From the NCBI GenBank assembly GCA_025356695.1, contig JANXSE010000204.1, positions 1 through 10,582 on the forward strand: 10,582 nt of DNA, read 5' to 3'. Of this stretch, positions 1-8,118 are shown piece after piece. A program made the position numbers and the translations under genes. Numbering within the stretch: the first letter of the stretch is position 1; each line of letters starts with the position of its first letter. Origin of the DNA: Betaproteobacteria bacterium. Lineage in GTDB: Bacteria; Pseudomonadota; Gammaproteobacteria; Burkholderiales; SG8-41. The notes beneath the pieces were generated by a model. That model saw only the letters and a program-made list of their open reading frames with translations, was not told the origin of the DNA and searched no databases.

Positions 1-114
1 TACTGTCCGGGCAATCTCACCGAATTGCGCACCACCGCCCGCAACAAGCTCAAGAGCGCTCAGAAGCGCCCTTCGATCATCGCCGCTTGCTGGATGCAGG
101 CTACCCTTTGGTGA
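1..114 (+). CDS. IS630-family transposase, C-terminal end (partial, cut by window edge)
   Basis: Reading frame 1 is open from the first base to a TGA at 112-114 and gives 37 residues. They contain the pieces YCPGNLTELR, ARNKLKSAQKRPSI and IAACWMQATLW. From memory of the family, this matches the extreme C-terminus of one IS630 (Tc1/mariner-like, DDE) transposase subgroup. In that subgroup a 'N-x-C-P-x-x-L-x-x-L' stretch after the last catalytic Glu is followed by a basic helix and ends in '(A/T)(F/C)WxQAxL(F/W)'. The catalytic residues lie outside the window, so activity cannot be judged. The right end of the element should fall between 115 and about 144, because the ureB ribosome binding site starts at 145. 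IS630 elements insert at TA, and the last TA before that site is at 139-140. The frame does not resemble ureA, the gene expected here. The family call rests on recalled sequence pattern only. Confidence 0.68.
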   Translation, partial: YCPGNLTELRTTARNKLKSAQKRPSIIAACWMQATLW

Positions 115-144
115 TGTCATGATTTATGCGAAGATCAATAAATT

Positions 145-151
145 CTGGAGA
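145..151 (+). promoter_or_regulatory. Ribosome binding site of ureB
   Basis: CTGGAGA lies five bases before the ATG at 157 and is a good anti-Shine-Dalgarno match. It fixes the ureB start. It also shows that the mobile element to the left stopped short of the translation signal, so ureB can still be translated if a transcript reaches it. I see no convincing sigma70 promoter between 100 and 145. Confidence 0.7.
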
Positions 152-156
152 AGCGC

Positions 157-510
157 ATGAATCCGGGAGAAATCATCACCGCCGACGGCGACATCGAATT
201 GAATGTCGGCCGGCGCACCATCACGCTGAAAGTCGCCAATCGGGGCGACCGGCCGATCCAGGTCGGCTCGCACTATCATTTTTTCGAGACCAACGAAGCG
301 TTGGCCTTTGATCGCGCGGCGTCGCGCGGCTTCCGTCTTAACATCGCCGCCGGCACCGCAGTGCGCTTTGAGCCGGGCCAAGAGCGTACCGTGGATCTCG
401 TTGCCCTGGCAGGCGACCGCATCGTCTACGGTTTTGTCGGCGCCATCATGGGCAAGCTCGATCAAGTGAAAGCGAAGAAGGCCGTGAAACCGGCAAAGGG
501 GAAAAAATGA
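157..510 (+). CDS. ureB: Urease beta subunit
   Basis: The 117-residue product is the small beta subunit of nickel-dependent urease, which hydrolyses urea to ammonia and carbamate in the cytoplasm as an (alpha-beta-gamma)3 complex. The family signature is clear: N-terminal [14 protein letters not shown], then [17 protein letters not shown] (residues about 28-44), [22 protein letters not shown] and [13 protein letters not shown]. Bacterial UreB proteins are commonly about 100-106 residues. The extra length here is a lysine-rich tail after LDQ ([13 protein letters not shown]) that may lie on the surface of the complex. The start is set by CTGGAGA at 145-151. The stop overlaps the ureC start as ATGA (507-510), so translation of the two subunits is probably coupled. 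The usual upstream partner ureA is missing from the adjacent sequence, where transposase code is found instead. Confidence 0.97.
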   Translation: MNPGEIITADGDIELNVGRRTITLKVANRGDRPIQVGSHYHFFETNEALAFDRAASRGFRLNIAAGTAVRFEPGQERTVDLVALAGDRIVYGFVGAIMGKLDQVKAKKAVKPAKGKK

Positions 511-2210
511 GCCTCAAGATCGGCCGGCAGGCGTATGCAGAAATGTTCGGACCGACGACGGAAGACCGGGTGCGTCTGGCCGACACTGGATTGTTCGTCG
601 AAGTCGAAAAAGACCACACGATCTACGGTGAGGAAGTAAAGTTCGGCGGCGGCAAGGTCATCCGTGATGGCATGGGGCAAAGCCAGCGCAATGCGAAAGA
701 CTGCGCCGATACCGTCATCACCAATGCGCTGATCATCGATTACTGGGGCATCGTTAAAGCCGACATCGCGATCAAGGACGGCCGCATCGCCGGCATCGGC
801 AAGGCCGGCAATCCGGACATCCAGCCGGGCGTGAACATCGTCATCGGTGCGGCCACGGAAATCATCGCGGGCGAGGGCATGATCGTCACGCCCGGCGGCA
901 TCGACAGTCATATCCATTTCATCTGCCCGCAGCAGATCGAAGAAGCCCTGATGTCGGGTGTCACGACCATGATCGGCGGCGGCACCGGGCCGGCTACCGG
1001 CACCTTTGCCACCACCTGCACGCCGGGGCCGTGGCATATGCTGCGCATGCTGGAGGCCGCCGAAGCCTTTCCGATGAATCTCGGCTTTCTCGGCAAGGGC
1101 AATGCGAGCCTGCACGAGCCGTTGCGCGAGCAGGTGCGTCACGGCGCCATCGGCCTCAAGCTGCACGAGGACTGGGGCACAACGCCGGCGGCGATCGATG
1201 CCTGTTTGACGGTGGCTGATGAAATGGACGTGCAGGTGGCGATTCACACCGACACGCTGAACGAATCGGGTTTCGTCGAAACCACCATCAAGGCCTTCAA
1301 AGGGCGCACTATCCACACCTTTCACACGGAAGGGGCGGGCGGCGGTCATGCCCCCGATATCCTGAAAGTCTGTGGTGAAGCCAACGTGCTGCCGTCGTCG
1401 ACCAATCCGACGCGACCTTATACGATCAACACGCTGGACGAGCACCTCGACATGCTGATGGTCTGCCATCATCTGGATTCGAAAATTGCCGAAGACGTGG
1501 CCTTCGCGGAATCGCGCATCCGTCGGGAGACAATTGCCGCGGAAGACATTCTGCACGACCTCGGCGCGCTGTCGATGTTTTCCAGCGATTCGCAGGCGAT
1601 GGGGCGCGTCGGCGAAGTCATCATTCGCACCTGGCAGACCGCGCATAAAATGAAGCTGCAGCGCGGTTCGCTGGCGGGTGATCCGTCGCGCCACGACAAC
1701 GCGCGCGTCAAACGCTATATCGCCAAGTACGCGATCAATCCGGCCATCGCGCATGGCATTTCGCATGAAGTCGGCTCGATCGAAAAGGGCAAACTCGCCG
1801 ACATGGTGGTCTGGAAGCCGGCGTTTTTCGGTGTGAAGCCTTTCCTGATTCTGAAAGGCGGCATGATCGCGGCGGCGGCGATGGGTGACCCCAACGCGTC
1901 GATACCGACGCCGCAACCGGTGCATTTCCGGCCGATGTTCGGTGCCTATGGCAAGGCGCTCAACCGTTCGGTCACCTTTGTGTCGAAGGCTGCGTTGAAG
2001 AATCCGGCAGTGCGCAAACTGGATTTGCAGAAATCGCTGGTGGCGGTGAAGAACACGCGAAAAATCGGCAAGGCCGACATGAAGCTGAACAATTACGCGC
2101 CGAAGATCGACGTCGATGCCGAGACGTATAAAGTCGTTGCCGACGGCCAGTTGCTCGAATGCGAGCCGGCGGCTGAACTGCCGATGACGCAACGCTATTT
2201 CCTGTTTTAG
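507..2210 (+). CDS. ureC: Urease alpha (catalytic) subunit
   Basis: The 567-residue product is full length for UreC and carries the dinuclear nickel active site. All expected ligands are visible: His135 and His137 in DSHIHF, the carbamylated bridging Lys218 and His220 in GLKLHEDWG, His247 in AIHTDT, His273 in [12 protein letters not shown], and Asp361 in SSDSQAMGR. The mobile flap Cys320-His321 is in [13 protein letters not shown], where His321 corresponds to the catalytic His320 of the Klebsiella enzyme. By its intact motifs the protein should be active once the metallocentre is assembled. The ATG at 507 overlaps the ureB stop by four bases. ureE follows after eight bases. Nothing suggests truncation or frameshift. 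Confidence 0.98.
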   Translation: MSLKIGRQAYAEMFGPTTEDRVRLADTGLFVEVEKDHTIYGEEVKFGGGKVIRDGMGQSQRNAKDCADTVITNALIIDYWGIVKADIAIKDGRIAGIGKAGNPDIQPGVNIVIGAATEIIAGEGMIVTPGGIDSHIHFICPQQIEEALMSGVTTMIGGGTGPATGTFATTCTPGPWHMLRMLEAAEAFPMNLGFLGKGNASLHEPLREQVRHGAIGLKLHEDWGTTPAAIDACLTVADEMDVQVAIHTDTLNESGFVETTIKAFKGRTIHTFHTEGAGGGHAPDILKVCGEANVLPSSTNPTRPYTINTLDEHLDMLMVCHHLDSKIAEDVAFAESRIRRETIAAEDILHDLGALSMFSSDSQAMGRVGEVIIRTWQTAHKMKLQRGSLAGDPSRHDNARVKRYIAKYAINPAIAHGISHEVGSIEKGKLADMVVWKPAFFGVKPFLILKGGMIAAAAMGDPNASIPTPQPVHFRPMFGAYGKALNRSVTFVSKAALKNPAVRKLDLQKSLVAVKNTRKIGKADMKLNNYAPKIDVDAETYKVVADGQLLECEPAAELPMTQRYFLF

Positions 2211-2218
2211 GAACGCTT

Positions 2219-2713
2219 ATGTTGTTGATCGAATCACGCACTGAAAAAAAATCCGTTTGTGATGCGGAGCTGAAGCTGCCGTTCGACCTGCGTCAGAAAA
2301 GCCGCCTGCGTACGCGTTTGGTAGACGGGGAAGAAGTCGGCCTGTTTCTCGAACACGGTTCGATTCTGCGTGGTGGCGATTGCCTTCTTGCGAAAGACGG
2401 GCGCACTGTCAAAGTCGTATCGGCCGATGAAGAATTGATGAATGCGGCCTGTGCCAGCCCGTTTGCATTGGCGCGCGCCGCTTATCATCTCGGCAACCGT
2501 CATGTGCCGGTGCAGATCGGCGAAGGCTGGCTGCGTTTTCAGGCTGACGAAGTGCTGGCAAAAATGCTGCGCGGCATGGGTGTGGAGGTGACAGTGCTGT
2601 CGGCACCGTTCGAGCCGGAGGCAGGCGCCTACGCGGGCGGTCACAGTCATCATTCGATGGATGCCAAGCACAGCGGCATCATCCATGATTTCACGAATTA
2701 CAAGAAGCCGTGA
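2219..2713 (+). CDS. ureE: Urease accessory nickel metallochaperone UreE
   Basis: The 164-residue product is UreE, the dimeric cytoplasmic chaperone that binds Ni2+ and passes it to UreG and the UreDFG-apourease complex. Visible features are the N-terminal peptide-binding domain ([12 protein letters not shown], about 20-32) and the metal-binding domain with [13 protein letters not shown]. In that domain His95 of GNRH corresponds to the conserved interface His96 of Klebsiella UreE. A short C-terminal histidine cluster (His142, His144, His145, His151, His156) resembles a reduced form of the His-rich tail of Klebsiella UreE. The start ATG at 2219 follows AGGA, which overlaps the ureC TAG stop (2208-2210). 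Its TGA stop (2711-2713) overlaps the ureF ATG by one base. Confidence 0.95.
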   Translation: MLLIESRTEKKSVCDAELKLPFDLRQKSRLRTRLVDGEEVGLFLEHGSILRGGDCLLAKDGRTVKVVSADEELMNAACASPFALARAAYHLGNRHVPVQIGEGWLRFQADEVLAKMLRGMGVEVTVLSAPFEPEAGAYAGGHSHHSMDAKHSGIIHDFTNYKKP

Positions 2714-3399
2714 TGTCACTCGACGCTTTGGGTCTTGCGCGTTTGCTGCAACTGTCGAGCCCGGCGCTGCCAGTCGGTGCCTACAGCTATTCCGGCGGAC
2801 TCGAGTCGGCCATCGAAGATGGTTTTGTTGTCGATGCGGCGTCCGCCGAGCGCTGGATCGGCGATGTGCTTGAATACAGCCTCGCGACGTACGAAGCGCC
2901 CATCTTGTGGCGGATGCGCTCCGCCTTGAACAATGGCGATCACGATGCATTTCTGCAATGGAACGCCATTTTCAGGGCCGGTCGTGAAACTGCGGAACTG
3001 CGCACCGAGACCCTGCAGATGGGCGGCGCCTTAAAAAAACTGCTGGCCGAACTATCGTTTTGCGATGATGGCGCGCAGGCCCTGTTGGCGCGGTCGGGTG
3101 CGCTTACATTCCCGGCTGCGTTTGCATTTGCAGCGTACCATATGAAAGTGGATGCGAAGGCGGCCCTCGTCGGGTATTTGTGGGGATGGCTGGAGAACCA
3201 GGTGATGGCGGCGTTGAAAGCCGCACCGGTTGGACAGACTGCCGGGCAGAAGATTCTGGCGAATCTTGGCGCGCGCCTGCCTGATATTGCAGAGGCCGCG
3301 ACGCTGCTTGCCGACGAAGATTTGAGTAATTTCGCACCGGGGCTGGCGATCGCCAGCAGCCGGCATGAGATCCAGTACAGCCGTTTGTTCCGGTCATGA
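2713..3399 (+). CDS. ureF: Urease accessory protein UreF
   Basis: The 228-residue product is UreF, which bridges UreD and UreG in the urease activation complex and modulates UreG GTP hydrolysis. The family hallmark [18 protein letters not shown] is at about 14-31. The mostly helical body contains [11 protein letters not shown] (172-182), and the conserved C-terminal [14 protein letters not shown] (215-228) is the tail that orders on UreD/UreG binding in known structures. I chose ATG 2713, which overlaps the ureE stop by one base (TGATG). A GTG at 2710 would add one residue and cannot be excluded. The partner gene ureD is not in the window and may lie upstream of the mobile element. Confidence 0.95.
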   Translation: MSLDALGLARLLQLSSPALPVGAYSYSGGLESAIEDGFVVDAASAERWIGDVLEYSLATYEAPILWRMRSALNNGDHDAFLQWNAIFRAGRETAELRTETLQMGGALKKLLAELSFCDDGAQALLARSGALTFPAAFAFAAYHMKVDAKAALVGYLWGWLENQVMAALKAAPVGQTAGQKILANLGARLPDIAEAATLLADEDLSNFAPGLAIASSRHEIQYSRLFRS

Positions 3400-3403
3400 A
3401 AGG
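3399..3403 (+). promoter_or_regulatory. Ribosome binding site of ureG
   Basis: AAAGG begins at the last base of the ureF stop and sits nine bases before the ATG at 3413. It supports that start over the in-frame upstream ATG at 3365, which would lie inside ureF and add 16 residues unlike any UreG N-terminus. Confidence 0.55.
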
Positions 3404-3412
3404 TTTTGCCGT

Positions 3413-4042
3413 ATGAGTGCAGGAAAATCCGCGTCGAACAATCCTTTGCGCGTCGGTATCGGCGGCCCGGTGGGGTCGGGCAAGACGGCTTTGACCCTGG
3501 CATTGTGTTGTGTATTGCGTGACCGCTACCAGCTCGCGGTCGTTACCAACGATATTTACACCGAGGAGGACGCAAGGTTTCTGGTCACGCACAATGCGCT
3601 GACGCCGGACCGCATCATCGGCGTCGAGACCGGTGGCTGTCCCCATACGGCGATTCGTGAAGACGCCTCGATCAATCTCGAAGCCATCTCGCGGCTGACC
3701 ACATTGTTTACCGATCTCGATATCGTCTTTGTCGAAAGCGGCGGCGACAATCTGGCGGCGACCTTCAGTCCCGAACTCTCCGACCTGACGATTTACGTGA
3801 TCGACGTTGCCGCCGGTGAAAAAATTCCGCGCAAGGGCGGGCCCGGCATCACCAAATCCGATCTGCTTGTCATCAATAAAATCGATCTGGCACCCATGGT
3901 CGGTGCCTCGCTCGAGGTGATGGATCGCGATGCAAAAAAAATGCGCGGCGAACGGCCGTTCGTCTTCAGCAACCTGAAGACCGGCAAGGGCCTTGATGAA
4001 ATCATTGCCTTTATCGAACACCAGGGGCTGGTCACGGTATGA
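3413..4042 (+). CDS. ureG: Urease accessory GTPase UreG
   Basis: The 209-residue product is the SIMIBI-class GTPase that couples GTP hydrolysis to nickel insertion into apourease. Visible motifs are the P-loop GGPVGSGKT (17-25), the nickel-binding Cys76-Pro77-His78 in [14 protein letters not shown], the Walker B-like FVESGGDNL (106-114), and the base-specificity motif NKID (155-158). The segment [12 protein letters not shown] (135-146) is typical of UreG, and the protein lacks the long His-rich N-terminal extension seen in plant UreG. The start at 3413 is backed by an AAAGG site. The stop overlaps the ATG of the downstream nickel permease (ATGA, 4039-4042). Confidence 0.97.
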   Translation: MSAGKSASNNPLRVGIGGPVGSGKTALTLALCCVLRDRYQLAVVTNDIYTEEDARFLVTHNALTPDRIIGVETGGCPHTAIREDASINLEAISRLTTLFTDLDIVFVESGGDNLAATFSPELSDLTIYVIDVAAGEKIPRKGGPGITKSDLLVINKIDLAPMVGASLEVMDRDAKKMRGERPFVFSNLKTGKGLDEIIAFIEHQGLVTV

Positions 4043-4857
4043 GCGTGCTGCCGGCAGACTGGTTCGGCCTGCTGGTCGTCGTCTATCTGCTGGGCATCCG
4101 CCACGGCATGGATGCCGACCACCTGGCGACAATCGATGGATTTACCCGTGCCAATCAGATTGCGCGCCCGGGCATCGCCGGCTGGTCCGGCATTCTGTTT
4201 TCGCTGGGACACGGCATCGTTGTCATCGCGGTCAGCATTCTGGTCGGCGTTGCCGCTGCGCAGTGGGCTACACCGGACTGGCTGGACACGACCGGAACCT
4301 GGATTTCGGTGTTGTTTCTGATCGGGCTTGGACTGTTCAATGTCGTGAACGTGCTGTTGGCGCAGCCCGCTGCGGTGGTGCGTCCCGCCGGGCTCCGTTC
4401 ACACTGGTTCGGTGTTTCGGCGCGCGTCAATCATCCGCTGCTGATTGCCGGCACCGGGGCGCTGTTTGCATTGTCGTTTGATACGGTCAGCCAGGTTGCG
4501 CTGTTCTCGCTGACGGCAAAATCGATGGCGGGCCTGTCGTTCTGCATGGGGCTGGGTATTATTTTCATGCTGGGCATGATAACGACCGATGGCATCAATG
4601 GACTCTGGATTTCGAGACTGCTGCAAAGGGCCGACCGCCGGGCGCGCGTCGGTTCCCGCGTGATGGGATTGACGATCGGTGCGACCAGTTTGCTGGTCGG
4701 GCTGTATGGCGCGGCGCGCGAAACAGTGCCGGCGGTTGCCGTGTTTGCAGAAGGCCTTGAAACGAGTGCGGGTCTGATCGTCATTGCGATCGTGCTGGGG
4801 AGTTTTCTGGCGGCAGCGCGTCTTGCTTCACCGGATACTGCGAAGGCATTTGATTAA
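4039..4857 (+). CDS. NiCoT-family nickel (cobalt) permease
   Basis: The 272-residue product is a polytopic inner-membrane protein. It carries the NiCoT (HoxN/NixA-type) signature [13 protein letters not shown] at 21-33, in which the His/Asp pattern of transmembrane helix II is essential for Ni2+ recognition in characterised members. Further family-like motifs are FSLGHGIVV (54-62), LSFDTVSQ (145-152) and LGMITTDG (178-185). About six to eight hydrophobic segments are visible, between residues 9 and 262. It is shorter than HoxN (about 350 residues) and has a short central loop. The four-base overlap with ureG points to co-translation, and the likely job is supplying nickel for urease. Cobalt transport or a sensing role cannot be excluded. 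It does not look like UreH-, UreJ- or HupE-type proteins, which have different signatures. Confidence 0.85.
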   Translation: MSVLPADWFGLLVVVYLLGIRHGMDADHLATIDGFTRANQIARPGIAGWSGILFSLGHGIVVIAVSILVGVAAAQWATPDWLDTTGTWISVLFLIGLGLFNVVNVLLAQPAAVVRPAGLRSHWFGVSARVNHPLLIAGTGALFALSFDTVSQVALFSLTAKSMAGLSFCMGLGIIFMLGMITTDGINGLWISRLLQRADRRARVGSRVMGLTIGATSLLVGLYGAARETVPAVAVFAEGLETSAGLIVIAIVLGSFLAAARLASPDTAKAFD

Positions 4858-5329
4858 ATCGCGGGTTTTATTTGTCTGCATGGGCAACATCTGCCGTTCG
4901 CCGACGGCGGAGGCGGTGTTTCGCCATGTCGTGGCAGGGGCCGGTTTGGCGGGACGAATTGATTGCGATTCGGCGGGCACGCATGATTATCATATCGGCG
5001 AGCCACCGGACAAACGCAGCATCGCCGCCGCTTCGCGGCGCGGTTATGACATGACTCCGTTGCGTGCCCGTCAGGTCAAGGTCGAAGACTTCTCGCGTTT
5101 TCAATATGTGCTGGCGATGGACCGGCAGAACCTGGCGGCATTGAAGCGATTGCAACCGCCGTCTGGCGTGGCGCATCTTCAGTTGTATGGAGATCTTCAT
5201 GAGGATTACAACGGGCAGGACGTGCCCGATCCATACTACGGCGGCGCTTCAGGCTTTGAACGCGTGCTTGATATGGCCGAGGCGGTCAGTATTCGTCTGC
5301 TGGAGAGAATCTGCACCGGCAATGGCTGA
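4850..5329 (+). CDS. Low-molecular-weight protein tyrosine phosphatase
   Basis: The 159-residue product is a cytoplasmic LMW-PTP, which dephosphorylates phosphotyrosine through a cysteinyl-phosphate intermediate. With the TTG start, the P-loop CMGNICRS runs from Cys10 (nucleophile) to Arg16-Ser17. The general-acid loop VPDPYYGG is near the C-terminus, as expected. Length matches the family. The DPYY loop makes it a phosphatase rather than an ArsC-type arsenate reductase. No ATG lies close to the P-loop. TTG 4850 gives a normal N-terminus and overlaps the permease stop by eight bases, with GAAGG at 4842-4846 at short spacing. ATT 4853 is a less likely alternative, and an ATG at 4784 would add 22 non-family residues. 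The protein's link to urease is unknown. Its usual partners, tyrosine kinases and polysaccharide genes, are not present. Confidence 0.88.
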   Translation: MIKSRVLFVCMGNICRSPTAEAVFRHVVAGAGLAGRIDCDSAGTHDYHIGEPPDKRSIAAASRRGYDMTPLRARQVKVEDFSRFQYVLAMDRQNLAALKRLQPPSGVAHLQLYGDLHEDYNGQDVPDPYYGGASGFERVLDMAEAVSIRLLERICTGNG

Positions 5330-5349
5330 AACCGGCTTGCGCCGAAACA

Positions 5350-5375
5350 AAACGGGCCGCATTCGCGGCCCGTTT
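5350..5375. terminator. Bidirectional Rho-independent terminator
   Basis: An 11-bp perfect inverted repeat (AAACGGGCCGC at 5350-5360, GCGGCCCGTTT at 5365-5375) encloses the loop ATTC. On the plus strand it is followed by a T-rich run (GTTTTGTTG), and on the minus strand by TTTTGTTTCGG. It lies 20 bases past the phosphatase stop and 22 bases past the rne stop, so it can end both converging transcripts. Confidence 0.88.
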
Positions 5376-5397
5376 GTTTTGTTGCGTGTATGCCCGG

Positions 5398-8118
5398 TTA
5401 CTTGTGGGTTTCCACCTGCACCAGCGGTTCATTGCTGATCAGCGGCAACGGCGGGCGTACGCGGGGAGGACGCGGTGCAGACGGTGTTGCCACCTTGCTC
5501 GCGGCAATGCGCAGCTTTTCCTGATCCGTTTCGATTTGCGTGAGGTCGTGCGGCAGAACGATGGGCTCCCGTGCAGCCGGGGCGGCAGGAGCCGATTTGG
5601 GTTCGTTCTCGACCACACGCTCTTCGCTGGCCACCGAGGTATACGGCGCATGGACCGGAGCCGGCGGTTGTGTCGTCTCTACCGCAACAGTCGAAGGTGC
5701 AACTGCCACCGGCGTTTCGAACACCGCGGGCGCTGCGGCTTCGCTGACGACAGTTTCCACCGGGGGCTCTAGCGGACGCATCTCGATGGCCGGGATATCG
5801 GCGTGAACGGCCTCGTGTTGATGAGTTTCATGCGGGCTGGACGATTCAATGTCCGATGCCGGCATTTCACCTGCAACTGCATTTACCGATGTTTCAGGCG
5901 CGCCGCCCTCGGCAGATCCGTTTTGTGCTGCACGTTCGGCGCGATCACGACCACCGCGGCCACGACGCCGACGGCCACGACCGCCGCCTTCACGGGCTTC
6001 ACCATTGCCGCGCGGCGCCTGTTGTTCCTGGCCCGGCAATTCTGCTGCGTCGGTAGTCACGCCTTCGGCGTTTTGCGGAATCGGCTCGTTGCGCGGCGGA
6101 CGCTGTTGCTGACCATCGCGGCCACCTTCACGCGGCGGACGCGGCTCACGCGGCGGGCGCGGTTCGCGCGGCTCGCCATTGCGCGGACGCTCGCCACGCT
6201 CCTGGCGGTTACGCTCGCCGCCCTGTCCCTCGGCACGCGGTTGATTGCGATCGCGGCCCTCGTCGCGACGACCGTCGCGGCGCGATGAATCCGAACGTCC
6301 GCGGCGCTGGCCGCGTTCCGGACGGCCGCCGCGTTCGCTGCGCTGACCGCCTTCGCGTGTGGCCGGTTGCGTCGTGCTGGCAGCAGCAGGGGCGGGTGTA
6401 CGTTTGAACCAGCCGAAAATCTTGCTGATGATGTTCGGTTGTTCGGTGGCCACCGGTGTTTCTGTGACTTTTTGTTTGGGCTCGATGATCGGTGCCGGTT
6501 GCGAAGGCAACGACGCTTTGACCACGGCGGTCGGTTTTGGCGTCAACGCTTCGGTTTGCTCCGAAGGCAGCGGTTCGGGCTTCTCCGGCGCCGTCATCAT
6601 CAGGTAGCTGGGCGGCGGCACGTCGGCATGGTTGAGTTCTTCGTGCTTCAGGCGCGTCACCGTGTAGTTCGGTGTTTCAAGGTGAATGTTCGGAATCAGA
6701 ACAACGTTGACCTTGAGGCGCGATTCGATGGCGTGGAACTCGGCGCGTTTTTCGTTCAGCAGATAAGTGGCAACGTCGACCGGAACCTGCGCATGCACGG
6801 CACCGGTGTTTTCCTTCATTGCCTCTTCCTGCAGGATGCGCAGGATGTGCAGAGCGGTGGATTCGATGCCGCGGATGTGGCCGATGCCATGGCAGCGCGG
6901 GCAGGGGATGTGGCTGCCCTCGGCCAGTGCCGGACGCAGGCGCTGGCGCGACAGTTCCATCAGGCCGAAACGCGAAATCTTGCCGATCTGTACGCGGGCG
7001 CGGTCTGGCCGCAGCGAATCGCGCAATTTGTTTTCGACTTCGCGCTGGTTGCGCGCGCTTTCCATGTCGATGAAGTCGATGACGATGAGGCCGCCCAGGT
7101 CGCGCAGGCGCAACTGGCGGGCGGTTTCTTCAGCCGCTTCAAGGTTGGTGCGGAAGGCAGTTTCTTCGATGTCGGCCCCGCGCGTCGCGCGTGCCGAGTT
7201 GACGTCAACGGAGACCAGCGCTTCGGTGTGATCGATAACGATCGCGCCGCCCGAGGGCAGCGTAACCTGGCGCGAATACGCCGATTCGATCTGGTGTTCG
7301 ATCTGGAAACGCGAGAACAGCGGCACGTCGTCGCTGTAGAGTTTCACCCTGCCGACATACTGCGGCATGATGTTGTTCATGTAGATGCGGGCCTGTTCAA
7401 AGACTTCCTCGGTATCGACGAGGATTTCGCCGATGTCCTGGTGGAAGTGGTCGCGTATGACGCGCGAAACGAGGTCGTTTTCGGAATACAGCAGGCGTGT
7501 GCCGTAGACCTTGACCACATCTTTCGAGCCGGCGTCGTCAATGGCATGCCACAGGTCGAGCAGGCGCGTCAGGTCCCACTTGAGTTCTTCGGCGTCGCGG
7601 CCGATGCCGGCAGTACGCGCGATGACACTCATGCCCTGCGGTACTTCCAGCTGGTCAACGGCTTCACGCAGTTCGGCGCGGTCTTCGCCTTCGACGCGGC
7701 GGGAAACGCCGCCGCCGCGCGGGTTGTTCGGCATCAGCACAATGTAGCGGCCGGCGAGGCTGATGAAGGTGGTCAGGGCGGCGCCTTTATTGCCGCGCTC
7801 GTCCTTGTCGACCTGAACCAGGACTTCCTGGCCTTCCCGCAGTGCGTCCTGGATGCGTGCCTTGTTGACGTCGACGCCCTGCTTGAAATACGAGCGGGTG
7901 ACTTCCTTGAACGGCAGAAAGCCGCTGCGTTCGGCGCCGTAATCGACGAAACACGCTTCGAGACTGGGCGCGATGCTGTTGATGACGCCCTTGTAGATGT
8001 TGCTCTTGCGTTGTTCTTTGTTGGCAGATTCGATATCGAGGTCGAGGAGTTTCTGACCATCGACAATGGCGACGCGCAGCTCTTCGGCTTGCGTCGCATT
8101 AAACAACATGCGTTTCAT
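5398..8118 (-). CDS. rne: Ribonuclease E
   Basis: The 906-residue product is the endoribonuclease central to mRNA decay and rRNA/tRNA processing and the scaffold of the degradosome. The N-terminal half has an S1 RNA-binding domain (about 37-120), a 5' sensor/RNase H-like part, and the DNase I-like catalytic site with Asp305 and Asn307 (SVDVNSARATRG) and Asp348 (GLIVIDFID). The zinc-link CPRCHG has Cys406 and Cys409. Residues 562-573 (NIISKIFGWFKR) look like the amphipathic membrane-targeting helix. The tail is disordered, with Arg-rich RNA-binding patches at about 588-670 and 708-730, an acidic/Pro/Ala-rich linker, and a short conserved-looking end (PLVQVETHK). The presence of these tail elements distinguishes it from RNase G. 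The start at 8118 gives the family N-terminus MKRMLFNATQ and has GGGAGA at 8126-8131. An upstream ATG at 8154 would add 12 residues spanning the binding site. Confidence 0.96.
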   Translation of the reverse strand: MKRMLFNATQAEELRVAIVDGQKLLDLDIESANKEQRKSNIYKGVINSIAPSLEACFVDYGAERSGFLPFKEVTRSYFKQGVDVNKARIQDALREGQEVLVQVDKDERGNKGAALTTFISLAGRYIVLMPNNPRGGGVSRRVEGEDRAELREAVDQLEVPQGMSVIARTAGIGRDAEELKWDLTRLLDLWHAIDDAGSKDVVKVYGTRLLYSENDLVSRVIRDHFHQDIGEILVDTEEVFEQARIYMNNIMPQYVGRVKLYSDDVPLFSRFQIEHQIESAYSRQVTLPSGGAIVIDHTEALVSVDVNSARATRGADIEETAFRTNLEAAEETARQLRLRDLGGLIVIDFIDMESARNQREVENKLRDSLRPDRARVQIGKISRFGLMELSRQRLRPALAEGSHIPCPRCHGIGHIRGIESTALHILRILQEEAMKENTGAVHAQVPVDVATYLLNEKRAEFHAIESRLKVNVVLIPNIHLETPNYTVTRLKHEELNHADVPPPSYLMMTAPEKPEPLPSEQTEALTPKPTAVVKASLPSQPAPIIEPKQKVTETPVATEQPNIISKIFGWFKRTPAPAAASTTQPATREGGQRSERGGRPERGQRRGRSDSSRRDGRRDEGRDRNQPRAEGQGGERNRQERGERPRNGEPREPRPPREPRPPREGGRDGQQQRPPRNEPIPQNAEGVTTDAAELPGQEQQAPRGNGEAREGGGRGRRRRGRGGRDRAERAAQNGSAEGGAPETSVNAVAGEMPASDIESSSPHETHQHEAVHADIPAIEMRPLEPPVETVVSEAAAPAVFETPVAVAPSTVAVETTQPPAPVHAPYTSVASEERVVENEPKSAPAAPAAREPIVLPHDLTQIETDQEKLRIAASKVATPSAPRPPRVRPPLPLISNEPLVQVETHK
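6130..6165 (-). repeat. Two 18-bp tandem units in the rne Arg/Pro-rich region
   Basis: Units at 6130-6147 and 6148-6165 match at 16 of 18 positions on the plus strand (acgcggcggacgcggctc and acgcggcgggcgcggttc). On the coding strand they give EPRPPR twice (residues 652-663 of RNase E). The two differences are transitions. This looks like a recent in-frame duplication within the disordered RNA-binding tail. Confidence 0.75.

Noticed and set aside
462..2192. 576-codon open frame on the minus strand opposite ureC
   Set aside because: It mirrors ureC, whose motifs are complete. Long antisense frames are expected in GC-rich genes, and its His/Arg-rich product resembles no family.
3365..3412. Longer ureG form starting inside ureF
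   Set aside because: The extra 16 residues are unlike UreG N-termini, and AAAGG at 3399-3403 supports the ATG at 3413.
3104..4132. 342-codon minus-strand frame opposite ureF, ureG and the permease
   Set aside because: It crosses three real genes on the other strand, all with intact motifs and coupled starts.
4850..5329. Arsenate reductase (ArsC, LMW-PTP fold) instead of a tyrosine phosphatase
   Set aside because: The DPYY general-acid loop is present, and the extra redox cysteines near the C-terminus of ArsC are absent.
5803..6288. Plus-strand frame with a Thr/Ala/Arg-rich product
   Set aside because: It is the antisense of the Arg/Pro/Glu-rich RNase E tail, and its composition follows from that repeat-like sequence.
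6118..6400. Possible repeat array or CRISPR-like pattern of GC-rich short motifs
   Set aside because: The motifs follow the codon frame of the Arg-rich RNase E tail, with no constant repeat-spacer lengths. Only the 18-bp pair at 6130-6165 is a clean tandem unit.
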